Shown one piece after another: positions 42,000-51,158 of a DNA stretch of 64,000 nucleotides. The translations under genes and the position numbers were made by a program. The stretch comes from Bog-159 sp963785255 (lineage in GTDB: Bacteria; Acidobacteriota; Terriglobia; Bryobacterales; Bryobacteraceae), in the NCBI GenBank assembly GCA_963785255.1, contig CAWAUR010000012.1:124001-188000 (forward strand), in the 5' to 3' direction. Positions within the stretch are counted from its first letter, which is position 1. Each line of letters opens with the position of its first letter. The notes below the pieces were generated by a model. That model saw only the letters and a program-made list of their open reading frames with translations. It made no database searches and had not been told where the DNA came from.

Positions 42000-43982
42000 A
42001 TGCTCAGGCGTGCCTGGATTCTGTGTATCCTTGTTCCCGCGGTGTTGCCGGCCGCGCTGTTGCGTATCGAAGTATCCGAACGCAGCGATGTGCTGGAGGG
42101 CAAGCCGTTCGGCGATGCCGGGCCATACGAGCGCATCGTAGGCAAGGCCTATTTCGCGGTCGATCCCAGTCTCGCAGCCAACAAGATCATCACGGATATC
42201 GCCAAAGCGCCGCGCGGTGACGATGGCTTGGTGCACTTCTCGGCCGATTTTTATTGTCTGAAACCGCGCGATCCGCATCACGGCAACAATGCGGTGCTGT
42301 TCGAGGTTTCGAATCGCGGCGGTAAGGCCCTGCTGCACTTTTTCGACCTGGGCGGAGCAAACGACCCGCGCACGGAACACGATTTCGGCGACGGATTTCT
42401 GCTGGAACGAGGCTACACCCTGGTGTGGCTCGGCTGGGAGTTCGATGTACCACCCTCGCCGGCCTTGCTGCACTTTTATGCGCCCGTAGCGCGGGGCATC
42501 ACGGGGCTGGTGCGTTCCGAAATGACGGTGAATCGTAAGGAAATGCGCCGATCGCTAGGCGACCGCGCGGCGCTGGCTTATGCGGCGTGGCATCCTGACG
42601 ATCCGGCGCTCACGTTGACGATGCGCGACCATCCTGACAGCCCGCGCCGCACAGTGGCTAGGGATTCGTGGCACATTGAAGGCGGCACGCACATCGTGAT
42701 GCCGGCGGGTTTCGAGCCGGGGAAGATTTACGAGCTGGTCTATACGGCGAAAGATCCGCCGGTGGCCGGGCTGGGCGAAGCGGCCGTGCGCGATGTGATT
42801 TCGTTCCTGAAATACGGCATCGAGACGGATACCATTCTGGGCGATCATCACGATTTCATCAAGCGCGCCTATGCCTTCGGCGTTTCGCAGAGCGGCCGTT
42901 TCCTGCGCACGTTCGTGTATGACGGGTTCAATGGCGACGAAAAAGGGCGCCGCGTTTTCGATGGAATGATGATCCACGTGGCGGGCGCCGGACGCGGCAG
43001 TTTCAATCTGCGCTTCGCACAGCCATCGCGCGACGGGCATCCATTTTTGAATACGTTTTATCCCACCGATATTTTTCCGTTCACCGACCTGGCGGAGACG
43101 GACGCCGAGACGGGCATTACAGATGGCCTGCTGACACATGCCACGTCGCCGGCGAATGTGCCGCGAATTTTCTATACGAACACATCGTATGAGTATTTCG
43201 GCCGGTCGGCTTCGCTGATTCATACCACGCTGGATGGATCGAAGGATGCAGCGTTAGCGCCGAAGACACGCATTTATTTTCTGGCCGGTTGCCAGCACGG
43301 CCCCGCCGCATTTCCGCCGCAGCGCGGGATCGGACAGAACCTGCCGAATCCGAACGACTACCGGTGGACGCTGCGCGCGCTGCTGGTGGCGCTGGACGCG
43401 TGGATCGCGGAAGGGCAGGAGCCGCCCGCATCGCGCTATCCCAAGATCGCGGATGGCGGCTTGACTACGTTGGGCGCGGTAGCGTTTCCGAAATTGCCTG
43501 GCGTCGAGTTTCCCACGCGCATCCAACGTGCCTGGCATGTGGACTACGGAGAGGAATTTCGCACCGCCGGGATCGTGACCATCGAACCGCCCAAAGTGGG
43601 AAGCGCATTTGCCGTGCGCGTGCCGCAGGTGGATCAGGATGGCAACGATACGGCGGGCATCCGGATGCCGGCGACGGCCGTGCCGCTGGCTACTTATACG
43701 GGATGGAACTTACGATCGCCGCAGATAGGTGCGCCGGATGAGTTAGTCAGCATGGCGGGATCGTTCATTCCGTTTGCGCGTACGAAGGCCGATCGAGTGA
43801 AGGCGGGCGATCCGAGGTTATCGGTGGAGGAGCGGTATGCGAGTAAGCAGGCATATCTGGATAAGGTAGGCGCGGCGGCCGAGGATTTAGTGAAGGGTGG
43901 ATACTTATTAGAGCGCGATGTAAGTCTGGTGACGGCGCGGGCTTCGGCGGAGTGGGACTTCGTGATGGGTGGCAGGTGGTAG
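42000..43982 (+). CDS. Secreted alpha/beta-hydrolase domain protein (PF20091-like)
   Basis: 660 residues from ATG 42000 with signal peptide (RAWILCILVPAVLPAALL). The N-terminal half is beta-rich (GKPFGDAGPYERIVGKAYF). The C-terminal hydrolase has the nucleophile elbow GVSQSGRFLRTFVYDGFNGD, GSMG-like HVAGAGRGSFNLRF, and a late region with CQHGPAAFPPQRG. This matches the alpha/beta-hydrolase family seen widely in Acidobacteria; the substrate is unknown. The in-frame upstream start at 41769 would be encoded by the repeat cluster and is rejected. The next gene overlaps its stop. Confidence 0.82.
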   Translation: MLRRAWILCILVPAVLPAALLRIEVSERSDVLEGKPFGDAGPYERIVGKAYFAVDPSLAANKIITDIAKAPRGDDGLVHFSADFYCLKPRDPHHGNNAVLFEVSNRGGKALLHFFDLGGANDPRTEHDFGDGFLLERGYTLVWLGWEFDVPPSPALLHFYAPVARGITGLVRSEMTVNRKEMRRSLGDRAALAYAAWHPDDPALTLTMRDHPDSPRRTVARDSWHIEGGTHIVMPAGFEPGKIYELVYTAKDPPVAGLGEAAVRDVISFLKYGIETDTILGDHHDFIKRAYAFGVSQSGRFLRTFVYDGFNGDEKGRRVFDGMMIHVAGAGRGSFNLRFAQPSRDGHPFLNTFYPTDIFPFTDLAETDAETGITDGLLTHATSPANVPRIFYTNTSYEYFGRSASLIHTTLDGSKDAALAPKTRIYFLAGCQHGPAAFPPQRGIGQNLPNPNDYRWTLRALLVALDAWIAEGQEPPASRYPKIADGGLTTLGAVAFPKLPGVEFPTRIQRAWHVDYGEEFRTAGIVTIEPPKVGSAFAVRVPQVDQDGNDTAGIRMPATAVPLATYTGWNLRSPQIGAPDELVSMAGSFIPFARTKADRVKAGDPRLSVEERYASKQAYLDKVGAAAEDLVKGGYLLERDVSLVTARASAEWDFVMGGRW

Positions 43983-44851
43983 GCGGAGGGCGGCGGACGG
44001 CACTGCGGGATGGTTTGCTCGCGCTATTGTTCACAGTTGCCGGACTGCGGGGGCAGGGACCGCCATTTCAAACAGACGACCCTGTGCCGGTCGATCTGCA
44101 CCATTACGAGTTCTACATCTTCGGTGGCATGGACGGCACCACGGCGGAAATCGACTCGACCGGCCCAGCCTTGGAGTTCAACTGGGGCGCCATTCCGAGA
44201 GTACAGTTGCACGCTATTCTGCCCTTGGGTGTGGTGGCGCCCTCAAACAATCCCATCTATCTTCCCGGAGGGAGCGGGTCTACGGCGTTTGGGCTGACAG
44301 ACATGGAACTGGGTGTGAAGATCGCCATCATCAAGGAATCGAAATACTTTCCCCAGTTGGGCACCTTCACCATGTTCGAAATTCCTACTGGGAATTACTC
44401 ACAAGGTCTCGGTGTAGGCAAAGTTTGGTACAAACTCCCCATCTGGCTGCAAAAGAACATCGGCCATTGGACCTTGGACGGCGGCGCCGGATATCAGGTG
44501 GTTCCGCAAACCGGCTACCGCAACTTTCCATATACGGGGTGGCTGGTGAAACGAACCCTCAGCCCCAGGCTGGAGTTGGGAGTTGAGCTATTCGCCCATG
44601 CGGGGGAGGGCTATGCCGCGCCACAGACGGAGGCTTCCACGATGATCGATCTGGGCGGCTATTATCACTTCAAGCATCACGACGGGGAGCAGTTCTTGTT
44701 CGCTTACGGACACTCCATCGCGGGACAAACCGAAAACTACGCCTACGTTGGTCTGTATTGGACTTGGGGGAGAGACGGCCAGGCGAACTCCGCTGGATTC
44801 AATTGGACGTTCCCTCAATCGAAATCGGCGGGCCAACCGGGATTCCGGTAG
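43976..44851 (+). CDS. Predicted outer-membrane beta-barrel protein
   Basis: About 291 residues if it starts at GTG 43976, which overlaps the upstream stop; GTG 43952 is possible too. A hydrophobic leader (GLLALLFTVAGLRGQG) precedes alternating beta strands with aromatic ends (HHYEFYIFGGMDG; RLELGVELFAHAG; YAYVGLYWTWG). The protein resembles transporter-like or meta-pathway phenol-degradation-type outer membrane proteins of unknown ligand. It ends convergent to the Nudix gene, whose stop it overlaps by 37 bp (44815-44851). Confidence 0.62.
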   Translation: MVGGGRRTALRDGLLALLFTVAGLRGQGPPFQTDDPVPVDLHHYEFYIFGGMDGTTAEIDSTGPALEFNWGAIPRVQLHAILPLGVVAPSNNPIYLPGGSGSTAFGLTDMELGVKIAIIKESKYFPQLGTFTMFEIPTGNYSQGLGVGKVWYKLPIWLQKNIGHWTLDGGAGYQVVPQTGYRNFPYTGWLVKRTLSPRLELGVELFAHAGEGYAAPQTEASTMIDLGGYYHFKHHDGEQFLFAYGHSIAGQTENYAYVGLYWTWGRDGQANSAGFNWTFPQSKSAGQPGFR

Positions 44852-45432
44852 TGCTCAAAGAGGCGGTGGATCTGCGCGGCAGTAACTCGCGTGGTAGAAA
44901 GCGGCGGCAGGTTGTCTTCAGCGAACCAGTCCACGCCGGCGGTTTCATAGCTGAGCTTCGGTTCGCCCGAGAGTAGCTCGCATAAGAAAAAAACCTTGTA
45001 AGCGTGGAACGGAAACGGGGGGTGGGCGTGGCAATTGCGATCATACAGCGCCAGCAACTTCACCGCGCGCGTTTCGTATCCGGATTCCTCGCGCACTTCC
45101 CGTACCACCGCATGCGAAGGCGATTCGCCTACATCGGCCCATCCGCCGGGTAATGACCAGGCGCGCTCTTCGCGTTCCTCGACCAGCAGAATCCGGTCTT
45201 CGCGGAACACGGCGGCGCGCATATCCACCTTGGGTGTGGCGTAGCCCGATTGCGCGGATAACAGATCGCGGATAGGCTCGATGGCCGTGCCCGATCCGGC
45301 AGACATGATTTCCGCCGCGATTTCGCGTAAGGCTTGGTAGCGTTCCAGATCGTAATGATTCGTCGAGTAAGTCAAGCCGCTTTGCGCGATGGCCTGCAAG
45401 CGTTTCGACCAATCGAGCCAGGGTGGTTGCAT
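44815..45432 (-). CDS. Nudix hydrolase with N-terminal Nudix-associated domain
   Basis: 205 residues from ATG 45432. The Nudix box GX5EX7REUXEEXG is complete: GWADVGESPSHAVVREVREE then SGY. The N-terminal 60 residues (RLQAIAQSGLTYSTNHYDLERY) match the ADP-ribose-pyrophosphatase-type N-terminal helical domain. It hydrolyses a nucleoside-diphosphate-linked compound; the specific substrate is not evident. The start overlaps the tsaB stop (TGATG), so it is read from the tsaB transcript. Confidence 0.9.
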   Translation of the reverse strand: MQPPWLDWSKRLQAIAQSGLTYSTNHYDLERYQALREIAAEIMSAGSGTAIEPIRDLLSAQSGYATPKVDMRAAVFREDRILLVEEREERAWSLPGGWADVGESPSHAVVREVREESGYETRAVKLLALYDRNCHAHPPFPFHAYKVFFLCELLSGEPKLSYETAGVDWFAEDNLPPLSTTRVTAAQIHRLFEHYRNPGWPADFD

Positions 45433-46103
45433 CAATATTCCTTCCAGAATAATTCGGCGTCGGACCGGCGCACATAGTTGGCGTCGAGGGCGGCGGGATC
45501 GGCAGCCTCGCCGGCGCGCAGCCGGTCACAAGCGATCTTTCCTATAGCCGCGGCCAGAGCGCGCGGCGCAATGGTTACGGGCGCGGCGGCGAAACGTGTT
45601 CCGCCGAGGGCTGGGGCGAACGGGCTGAAATCCATTGCGACGAATTCAATTTCCCTGGGCAAGCTTTCGAGCCAGGCCGTGAACGGTGTCACGGTTTCGG
45701 GCACCACCGCCGCGCCCGAGGCGTCGTAAACCGCGCCATACACTTCGCCGCGCCGCGCATCCAGCACTACGGCGCGTGTGGCATACGATCCAAACGTAGC
45801 CATGGCGGCGAGATTCGAAACCGCAACCGCGGGCTTGCCGGTGGCTTCCGCAAGACCTTTGATGCACGCGAGGCCAATGCGCACGCCGGTGAACGATCCC
45901 GGTCCGGATGCGGCGGCAAAGCAATCTATATCGGACGTCTTCACCGCATGCCGGGCGAGCAATTCCTCCAGGCGGGTGAAGAGAATCTGGCCGAAGCCTT
46001 CGGGCGAGTGCAGCAGCATTTCTTCCAGCACGTCGCGGCCGCGCAAAAGCGCCAGGCTGCCGAATTCATGCGTGGTGTCTACGGCCAGGATCAGTTCGGT
46101 CAC
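45432..46103 (-). CDS. tsaB: tRNA threonylcarbamoyladenosine protein TsaB
   Basis: TsaB partners TsaD/TsaE in making the universal t6A37 modification of tRNA. 223 residues with the ASKHA-fold opening LILAVDTTHEFGSLALL. The FAAASGPGSFTGVRIGLACI motif is the clearest TsaB signature. A DARRGEVYGAVY strand and a C-terminal NYVRRSDAELFW also fit. The start overlaps the end of the upstream glycoside-hydrolase-like gene by ATGA; the stop overlaps the Nudix start. Confidence 0.95.
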   Translation of the reverse strand: MTELILAVDTTHEFGSLALLRGRDVLEEMLLHSPEGFGQILFTRLEELLARHAVKTSDIDCFAAASGPGSFTGVRIGLACIKGLAEATGKPAVAVSNLAAMATFGSYATRAVVLDARRGEVYGAVYDASGAAVVPETVTPFTAWLESLPREIEFVAMDFSPFAPALGGTRFAAAPVTIAPRALAAAIGKIACDRLRAGEAADPAALDANYVRRSDAELFWKEY

Positions 46104-47959
46104 TTTTCCAACTGATAGGTTCTGTCGATGCTATAGACCTTGCCGTTGGCATTCATGCCGTAAAGGCGCAGGTCCATGACCGCCGGATAATCGATGGCGA
46201 TGTGCGGCGGGAAATGCACGGTGCCTTTTTGACCGGTGCCCAGGATGCGGTAGCCTTGGCCATCCACGGTAGCCTCACCGGTCCAGAGCCACATCATGGT
46301 GCGGGTGGCGCGGGTCTCTTTGGTGAACTTAGCCTCGAACCATGGCGGCTTAGTCTGGGAAATGGCCGTGTCGGCGGGTTGCACGATCTGGAACGGCACT
46401 TTCTGCACTTCCTGTTCGACTACCTGCAAATCGATTCGGCGCGACTCGAACTTATAAGACTTCAGCATGCCAAGCTTGTGAGCTTCGCGCGAGACGCGCA
46501 GCACCCAGTCATGGGAGCTATCTGGGGGCGTGCCCGTGAAATGTTCGCCATGATAGCCTTTCTTCTCCTTAGTCTCTTCACCGTCGATCGGATTGATCCA
46601 GGCGATGTCGTAACTATGATTTTCCACGCGCAGCTCAACGGGCGCGGATTTCTCCACATAGACCAGATACTCGACGTCTTCGAGCGCCAGAGCGCGGCCA
46701 CCATCCACCTCGAAGTAGGGCTCCAATTCCCAGTGACGGCTGCCTGAGAAGATGTTATACCAAGCTGTCATGGCTTTCGCGCCGGGCGAATCCAGATAGC
46801 GTGCGTCGACGGGTAAGTTCATGGCGCCGGCCGTGCCGCTATTGAAGTAAGTGGGGTAATCGCCGTCCATAGCAATATTCCAGAGCCGATGGCGGAAGGC
46901 CTCGCCATCCGTGTCGTCGGGCGCCGATTTGCCTGCGCCGCTATCCTCGCCGGCGAATTTCAAATTCACGAACGGGGCAGGGAAGAGCGGGCGCTCGATG
47001 GCGCAGACCTGGTCGTCGCCGGTGTGGTGAGTGACTGCGGTCATCCAACCGTCGTCCATCAGGGATCCCGAAGTGGCCAGGCTGCCGCTGGTGCGGGGAT
47101 GCTGGTAAGGATCCAGTTGTTTCAGCAGCGTGCCGATTTCCTTCATCAAGGCGCGGCCGGTGTCGTAAGTCTCAAACGCCTGCACACCCTGCCAGGTCAC
47201 ATTCATCCCCGCGTAGCGTGACACTAAGTAAGTGACGTAGTGCTGGCGCTGCTGCCAGGTGGGAAATAGACGCGTAAGTTGGTTATCGGGTCCGGCCAGG
47301 ATCAGGTCGGCGACGATGCCTTTGCGATTCATATAAAGGATGCGCCGGTCGAGTTGCTGAAAGTGCGCGATATCGGGGTGGTCGGGCGATGGAAAAACGC
47401 GCGCCGCCTGTTCGGGAGTGCCCAGCACCAGGCCGCGGATGTGATTGAACTTCTGCGCGGCGCGGGCATCCACGATGCGATCGAACAGCGCTTCGTCGAG
47501 GAAGGCGAACGGATAAAGCGTATCGCCCATCCAGAGGTGCGGCGGGTAGCCGGTGGCGTCGCTGCCGGCAGTCCACGACCAGTGATGCATGTTAGCCGGT
47601 CGCACGAAGCCCAGCGCCTCCGATGCGGCGGAGATGAACGATCCGCTTTGCCCTTCCCAGCGCTGGATATTGCTGCTTAGGTGCCAGAGCCACTCGCCAG
47701 GTTCGTCGGGCGTAAAGCGGATGACCAGACGCGTGCCGCCGTCCCAGAACGCGGCCAACTTGAAGGTGTGAAAGTGGGGCGAGCGAAACTCGGCGGAGAG
47801 GTCCACGTCCACGTAGGGGTTGGGGTACGCGGCGGCTTCCTGGGCGTTCAGGTCGAAGGTGAATTCACAAGGGGTGAACGCCGGCGTGTTGTTGCAGGGC
47901 GATTGGGCGATGAGGGGCAGCCCGATGGCGGCGAGGGCGATCAGGCGGAAGCGGGGCAT
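46100..47959 (-). CDS. Secreted glycoside-hydrolase-like protein (DUF5060/DUF4038-type)
   Basis: 619 residues from ATG 47959 with signal peptide (RLIALAAIGLPLIAQS). The N terminus has an Ig-like DUF5060 region (YPNPYVDVDLSAEFRSPHF; RFTPDEPGEWLWHL). The TIM-barrel DUF4038-like part follows (WMGDTLYPFAFLDEALF; YVTYLVSRYAGMNVTW). A catalytic Glu cannot be fixed by eye. Related proteins act on pectin-type side chains such as apiose-containing glycans. A C-terminal beta domain follows. The start at 48115 would read through a GC-rich repeat and is rejected. Confidence 0.75.
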   Translation of the reverse strand: MPRFRLIALAAIGLPLIAQSPCNNTPAFTPCEFTFDLNAQEAAAYPNPYVDVDLSAEFRSPHFHTFKLAAFWDGGTRLVIRFTPDEPGEWLWHLSSNIQRWEGQSGSFISAASEALGFVRPANMHHWSWTAGSDATGYPPHLWMGDTLYPFAFLDEALFDRIVDARAAQKFNHIRGLVLGTPEQAARVFPSPDHPDIAHFQQLDRRILYMNRKGIVADLILAGPDNQLTRLFPTWQQRQHYVTYLVSRYAGMNVTWQGVQAFETYDTGRALMKEIGTLLKQLDPYQHPRTSGSLATSGSLMDDGWMTAVTHHTGDDQVCAIERPLFPAPFVNLKFAGEDSGAGKSAPDDTDGEAFRHRLWNIAMDGDYPTYFNSGTAGAMNLPVDARYLDSPGAKAMTAWYNIFSGSRHWELEPYFEVDGGRALALEDVEYLVYVEKSAPVELRVENHSYDIAWINPIDGEETKEKKGYHGEHFTGTPPDSSHDWVLRVSREAHKLGMLKSYKFESRRIDLQVVEQEVQKVPFQIVQPADTAISQTKPPWFEAKFTKETRATRTMMWLWTGEATVDGQGYRILGTGQKGTVHFPPHIAIDYPAVMDLRLYGMNANGKVYSIDRTYQLEK

Positions 47960-47984
47960 TTCTTTAGTGTAATCTGGCGCAAAG

Positions 47985-48099
47985 TGGGGCAGGCACTCTG
48001 CCTGCGGCGGGCTCCCAGCCCGCCCGCCGGCATTCGAGAAGATTCTGCTAAGCGGCCTGCGAGGCCGCCGCAGGCAGGGTGCCTGCCCCACAGCACCGA
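47985..48099. repeat. GC-rich inverted intergenic repeat
   Basis: GTGGGGCAGGCACTCTGCCT-GCGGCGGGCT at the left pairs with the complement at the right (GCCGCCGCAGGCAGGGTGCC-TGCCCCAC, about 48061-48092). The centre carries GGGCTCCCAGCCCGCCC. It separates the divergent glycoside-hydrolase-like and hemH genes and is related to the degenerate copy at 37365-37420. Confidence 0.8.
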
Positions 48100-48131
48100 C
48101 AAAGTATTGGTACACTCAACACATAGCCGGG

Positions 48132-49118
48132 ATGCGTAAAATAGGGGTGGTTCTTTTCCAGCTTGGTGGCCCGGATTCTCTGGAAGCCATCGAGCCATTT
48201 CTCTACAATCTGTTCTCCGATCCGGACATCATCGATTTTCCGTTCGCGCGGATTGCGCGGCAGCCACTGGCGCGCCTGATCTCGAGCACGCGCGCGCGGC
48301 ACGTGCGGCATCATTATGCGGAAATCGGAGGACGCTCGCCGATCCTGGAGTTTACCCGGCGGCAGGCGCGGGCGTTGGAGGCCGAGCTACGGCGAGAATT
48401 CGATGCACGCGTGGTGGTGGCAATGCGCTATTGGCATCCGTTCACAGAGGAAGCCATTCGCGAACTCCAGGCGCATCAGCCCCACGAAGTCGTGCTGCTG
48501 CCACTCTATCCGCAGTACTCGCGCACGACGACGGGCAGCAGCTTGAACGAATGGACGCGGCGGTTTCATCCCAATGGATGGAATCCGCAGGTGCACACGG
48601 TCGGCGATTTTCACGAAAATGTCACATATATCGACACTTTGGTGGAATCCATCGCGGAATCCATGGCAGCCTTCGACGATCCGTCGGAAGTGGACATGGT
48701 ATTTAGCGCGCACAGCGTGCCCATGGCGGTGATCGCGGCGGGTGATCCTTATCAGCGGCAGATCGAGGGCACGGTGGAACTGGTGTGGGAGCGAGGCCGC
48801 TGGCCGGGGAAGAAACACCTGTGCTACCAAAGCAAAGTTGGCGCATCCAAATGGTTGCAGCCCTCCATGCACGCCACGCTAAAGCGGTTGGCGGCGGAGG
48901 GGAGCCGGCGCGTGCTGGTGATTCCCATTTCGTTTGTATCGGATCACGTGGAGACGCTGCACGAGATCGATATTGAGCATCGGGCGCAGGCGCGTGAGTT
49001 GGGCATCGTCGAATACCGGATGGTGCCCGGACTGAATGACGCACCGCGATTTATCTCGGTGCTGGCGGGGTTGGTGTGCCAATGTGTGACGCCGCACTCC
49101 GCGACGGTGCGAATTTAA
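48132..49118 (+). CDS. hemH: Ferrochelatase
   Basis: HemH inserts iron into the tetrapyrrole at the end of haem synthesis. 328 residues. Catalytic His194 is in VFSAHSVPM and Glu274 in VSDHVETLHEID. The conserved GGPD near the N terminus (FQLGGPDSLEAI) and LLPLYPQYSRTTTGSS are also present. There is no [2Fe-2S] extension or membrane tail. Stands alone between repeats and a response-regulator-like gene. Confidence 0.95.
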   Translation: MRKIGVVLFQLGGPDSLEAIEPFLYNLFSDPDIIDFPFARIARQPLARLISSTRARHVRHHYAEIGGRSPILEFTRRQARALEAELRREFDARVVVAMRYWHPFTEEAIRELQAHQPHEVVLLPLYPQYSRTTTGSSLNEWTRRFHPNGWNPQVHTVGDFHENVTYIDTLVESIAESMAAFDDPSEVDMVFSAHSVPMAVIAAGDPYQRQIEGTVELVWERGRWPGKKHLCYQSKVGASKWLQPSMHATLKRLAAEGSRRVLVIPISFVSDHVETLHEIDIEHRAQARELGIVEYRMVPGLNDAPRFISVLAGLVCQCVTPHSATVRI

Positions 49119-49250
49119 ATTAGTACCGTATTTACGCCGAATTCTTCAAAAAATCGAGTTAGAACGCTCACTACGTGATAAAATGGTCTTCGTACCTGTT
49201 ACGACCGCCTTCGTTGTCGGACGCATCAGGGCCAATGGGGAATCAAGGCC

Positions 49251-49691
49251 ATGAATAGCGAAGACACGCAAGCCGTTTTCCAGAGAGTCGTTAATGTACT
49301 GTTGATCAGTCCGTTTGACGAGGACCATCAACACGTACGCGACATCCTGAAACATTCGAACTGGCAACAACATAGCGCGCACACGCAGAAGGAGGCGTTC
49401 GATTTCCTGCGGGAAAACGTGGCGCCGGTTGCCATTTGCGAGAGCCGGCTGCCGGATGGTAATTGGCAAGAGGTGCTCGCGCAATTCAGCCGGATGCAGT
49501 GTCCGCCATTGCTGGTGGTGACATCGCGCATGGCGGATGAACGCCTGTGGTCGGAAGTGCTGAATCTGGGCGGATACAATGTGCTGGCCAAGCCGCTGAA
49601 TACCAAAGAGCTGCTGCACGTAGCGGGCACGGCGTGGATGGCCTGGCGGCGGATGTGGGAAGGCACCCGCGTGTTGGCGCGCAGCGCGTAG
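49251..49691 (+). CDS. Receiver-like protein with Glu at the phosphorylation site
   Basis: 146 residues. It has the (beta-alpha)5 receiver order: NVLLISPFDEDHQHVRDIL, VAPVAICESRLPDGNW, PPLLVVTSRM and NVLAKPLNTKELL. The residue aligned with the phospho-acceptor Asp is Glu64 in AICESRLPDG, which may mimic the phosphorylated state. The conserved Lys of KP is kept. No output domain follows, except a short Trp/Arg-rich tail. It may be a constitutively 'on' or phosphate-independent regulator. The ATG lies 15 bases after a weak GGGGAATC site. Confidence 0.7.
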   Translation: MNSEDTQAVFQRVVNVLLISPFDEDHQHVRDILKHSNWQQHSAHTQKEAFDFLRENVAPVAICESRLPDGNWQEVLAQFSRMQCPPLLVVTSRMADERLWSEVLNLGGYNVLAKPLNTKELLHVAGTAWMAWRRMWEGTRVLARSA

Positions 49692-49758
49692 GCCAGGCTT
49701 CCTGGCCTGTCCCGCAGGGAAGTCTCCCGGCAGACCACAAAAAACGATGGTCTGCCTC
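49691..49758. repeat. Two adjacent palindromic repeats
   Basis: GGCCAGGCTTCCTGGCCTGT (49692-49711) is a GGACAGGCC-family variant. GGCAGACCACAAAAAACGAT then GGTCTGCC (about 49733-49758) is a second hairpin type also present at 59350-59377. Both lie between two convergent genes. Confidence 0.8.
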
Positions 49759-49763
49759 ACAGG

Positions 49764-51158
49764 CTACTTCGAATGGCGGGCCAGCTTGATAATCTCTCCG
49801 TAGCCCTCTTTATCGAACGGCGGACATCCCGTCGGAAACTGTCCCAGTGGATGATTCTTCTGCCGCATCAAGTAAGTACAGTAAGTCAGCGTCTTGCAGC
49901 AGCGGCGCTCATCTAACTCGCCCTTTTCCAGCGCGTCGCGCGCGAAATCCGGATACGCCAGCGCGCCACGCCCGATTCCCAGAAATCGAATGTCACCCAC
50001 CTCGATGTTGTGCGCCCCGGCGTTGATGGCGTACTTCTGCAGCCAGCTATAGCCCGTACCGACGATCGGAAGATCCGGAAACATGCGCTGTAACTCGCCG
50101 GCGATGCGAAAATGCCGGTCGACTCCCAGCAGCGGATGTTCGGGTTGCTCATAGTTGCCCTCGTCGGGCTTCTCGAAGGGACGGCCGATGTGCGGATTGT
50201 AGTAGGGAGATCCCAGCGAGATGTTGAGCAATTCGACACCCCACTCGCGGAAGCCAGCGACTGCCTGCTTCACTTCGCTCAGATCTTCGTGTAGCGGATT
50301 CGCGGGGTCCACGCCCCAGCCGTAGGGATAAGGCGTCTCGAAATCACACCCGAAAGGCACGCCGTCGAAAGCGTTCATGCGGATGGCGATCAGCAGCCGT
50401 TTACCGAATGCCGCGCGCAGCTTGCCAATCACATTGCGAATGAACCGCAAGCGGTTTTCGAGCGGGCCGCCGTAGCGGCCATCGCGCGTCTTGGCTCCCA
50501 GCAGTTCGCTGATCAGGTAGCCGTGCACGGCTTTGATATCGATCGCTTCGAATCCGGCAGCGAGCGCTAATCCGGCTGCGGAAACGTAATCGTCTTCCAG
50601 GCGCTCCAGGTCATCGTCGGCGATGACGGGATAGTCGGCCGGCGTGCCCGTCTCCCGAGCGATGGAGGGATTGTGATACGCGATGATGCGCCGCGGCACG
50701 CTGTAGCGGCCGGAATGCGTAAGCTGGATGGGGATCAGCAGATCGTCCGCCGTGCCCCAATGCGCGCGGTGGACTTCGCGGATGCGCGCGACGAGGCGCG
50801 CGTAGTCCGCCATGTTATGCCGCGTAATCCAAAGCTGGCGTGTGTTGGCGCGTCCGTCCTGGCGTACGGCGGTAGCTTCGAACCAGACGAGCTTGGCGCC
50901 GCCGCGCGCGAAGCGTTCATAACGCCGCCAGGTTAATTCGCCGGGCGTGCCATCGAGCGTGCCATCGCAGCCTTCCATGGGTTGGATGGCGATGGAATTG
51001 CCAACGGTGAATGGACCCACGCGCACAGGACGGGCCAGCACGCGACGGACTTCATCGGCGCGTTCCGCGAACCGCACGTGCGCTGCGCCTAGCTGCTCAG
51101 CCGCGCGCTGCAATTCGGCCAGGGTTTTGTAGACGAAGTGTCTCATCTTCCGGCTCAT
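49764..51158 (-). CDS. Old-yellow-enzyme-family NADH:flavin oxidoreductase
   Basis: 464 residues from ATG 51158 (ATG 51146 also possible). The FMN-barrel is recognisable: VGPFTVGNSIAIQPMEGCDG, IQLTHSGRYSVPRR, FEAIDIKAVHGYLISELLGA and TRDGRYGGPLENRLRFI. The catalytic His/Asn region is HGY-type. C-terminal residues contain CCKTLTYCTYL, a possible Fe-S ligand set, as in longer 2,4-dienoyl-CoA-reductase-like members. The start overlaps the end of the MFS gene by about 60 bp. The substrate is unknown. Confidence 0.85.
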   Translation of the reverse strand: MSRKMRHFVYKTLAELQRAAEQLGAAHVRFAERADEVRRVLARPVRVGPFTVGNSIAIQPMEGCDGTLDGTPGELTWRRYERFARGGAKLVWFEATAVRQDGRANTRQLWITRHNMADYARLVARIREVHRAHWGTADDLLIPIQLTHSGRYSVPRRIIAYHNPSIARETGTPADYPVIADDDLERLEDDYVSAAGLALAAGFEAIDIKAVHGYLISELLGAKTRDGRYGGPLENRLRFIRNVIGKLRAAFGKRLLIAIRMNAFDGVPFGCDFETPYPYGWGVDPANPLHEDLSEVKQAVAGFREWGVELLNISLGSPYYNPHIGRPFEKPDEGNYEQPEHPLLGVDRHFRIAGELQRMFPDLPIVGTGYSWLQKYAINAGAHNIEVGDIRFLGIGRGALAYPDFARDALEKGELDERRCCKTLTYCTYLMRQKNHPLGQFPTGCPPFDKEGYGEIIKLARHSK

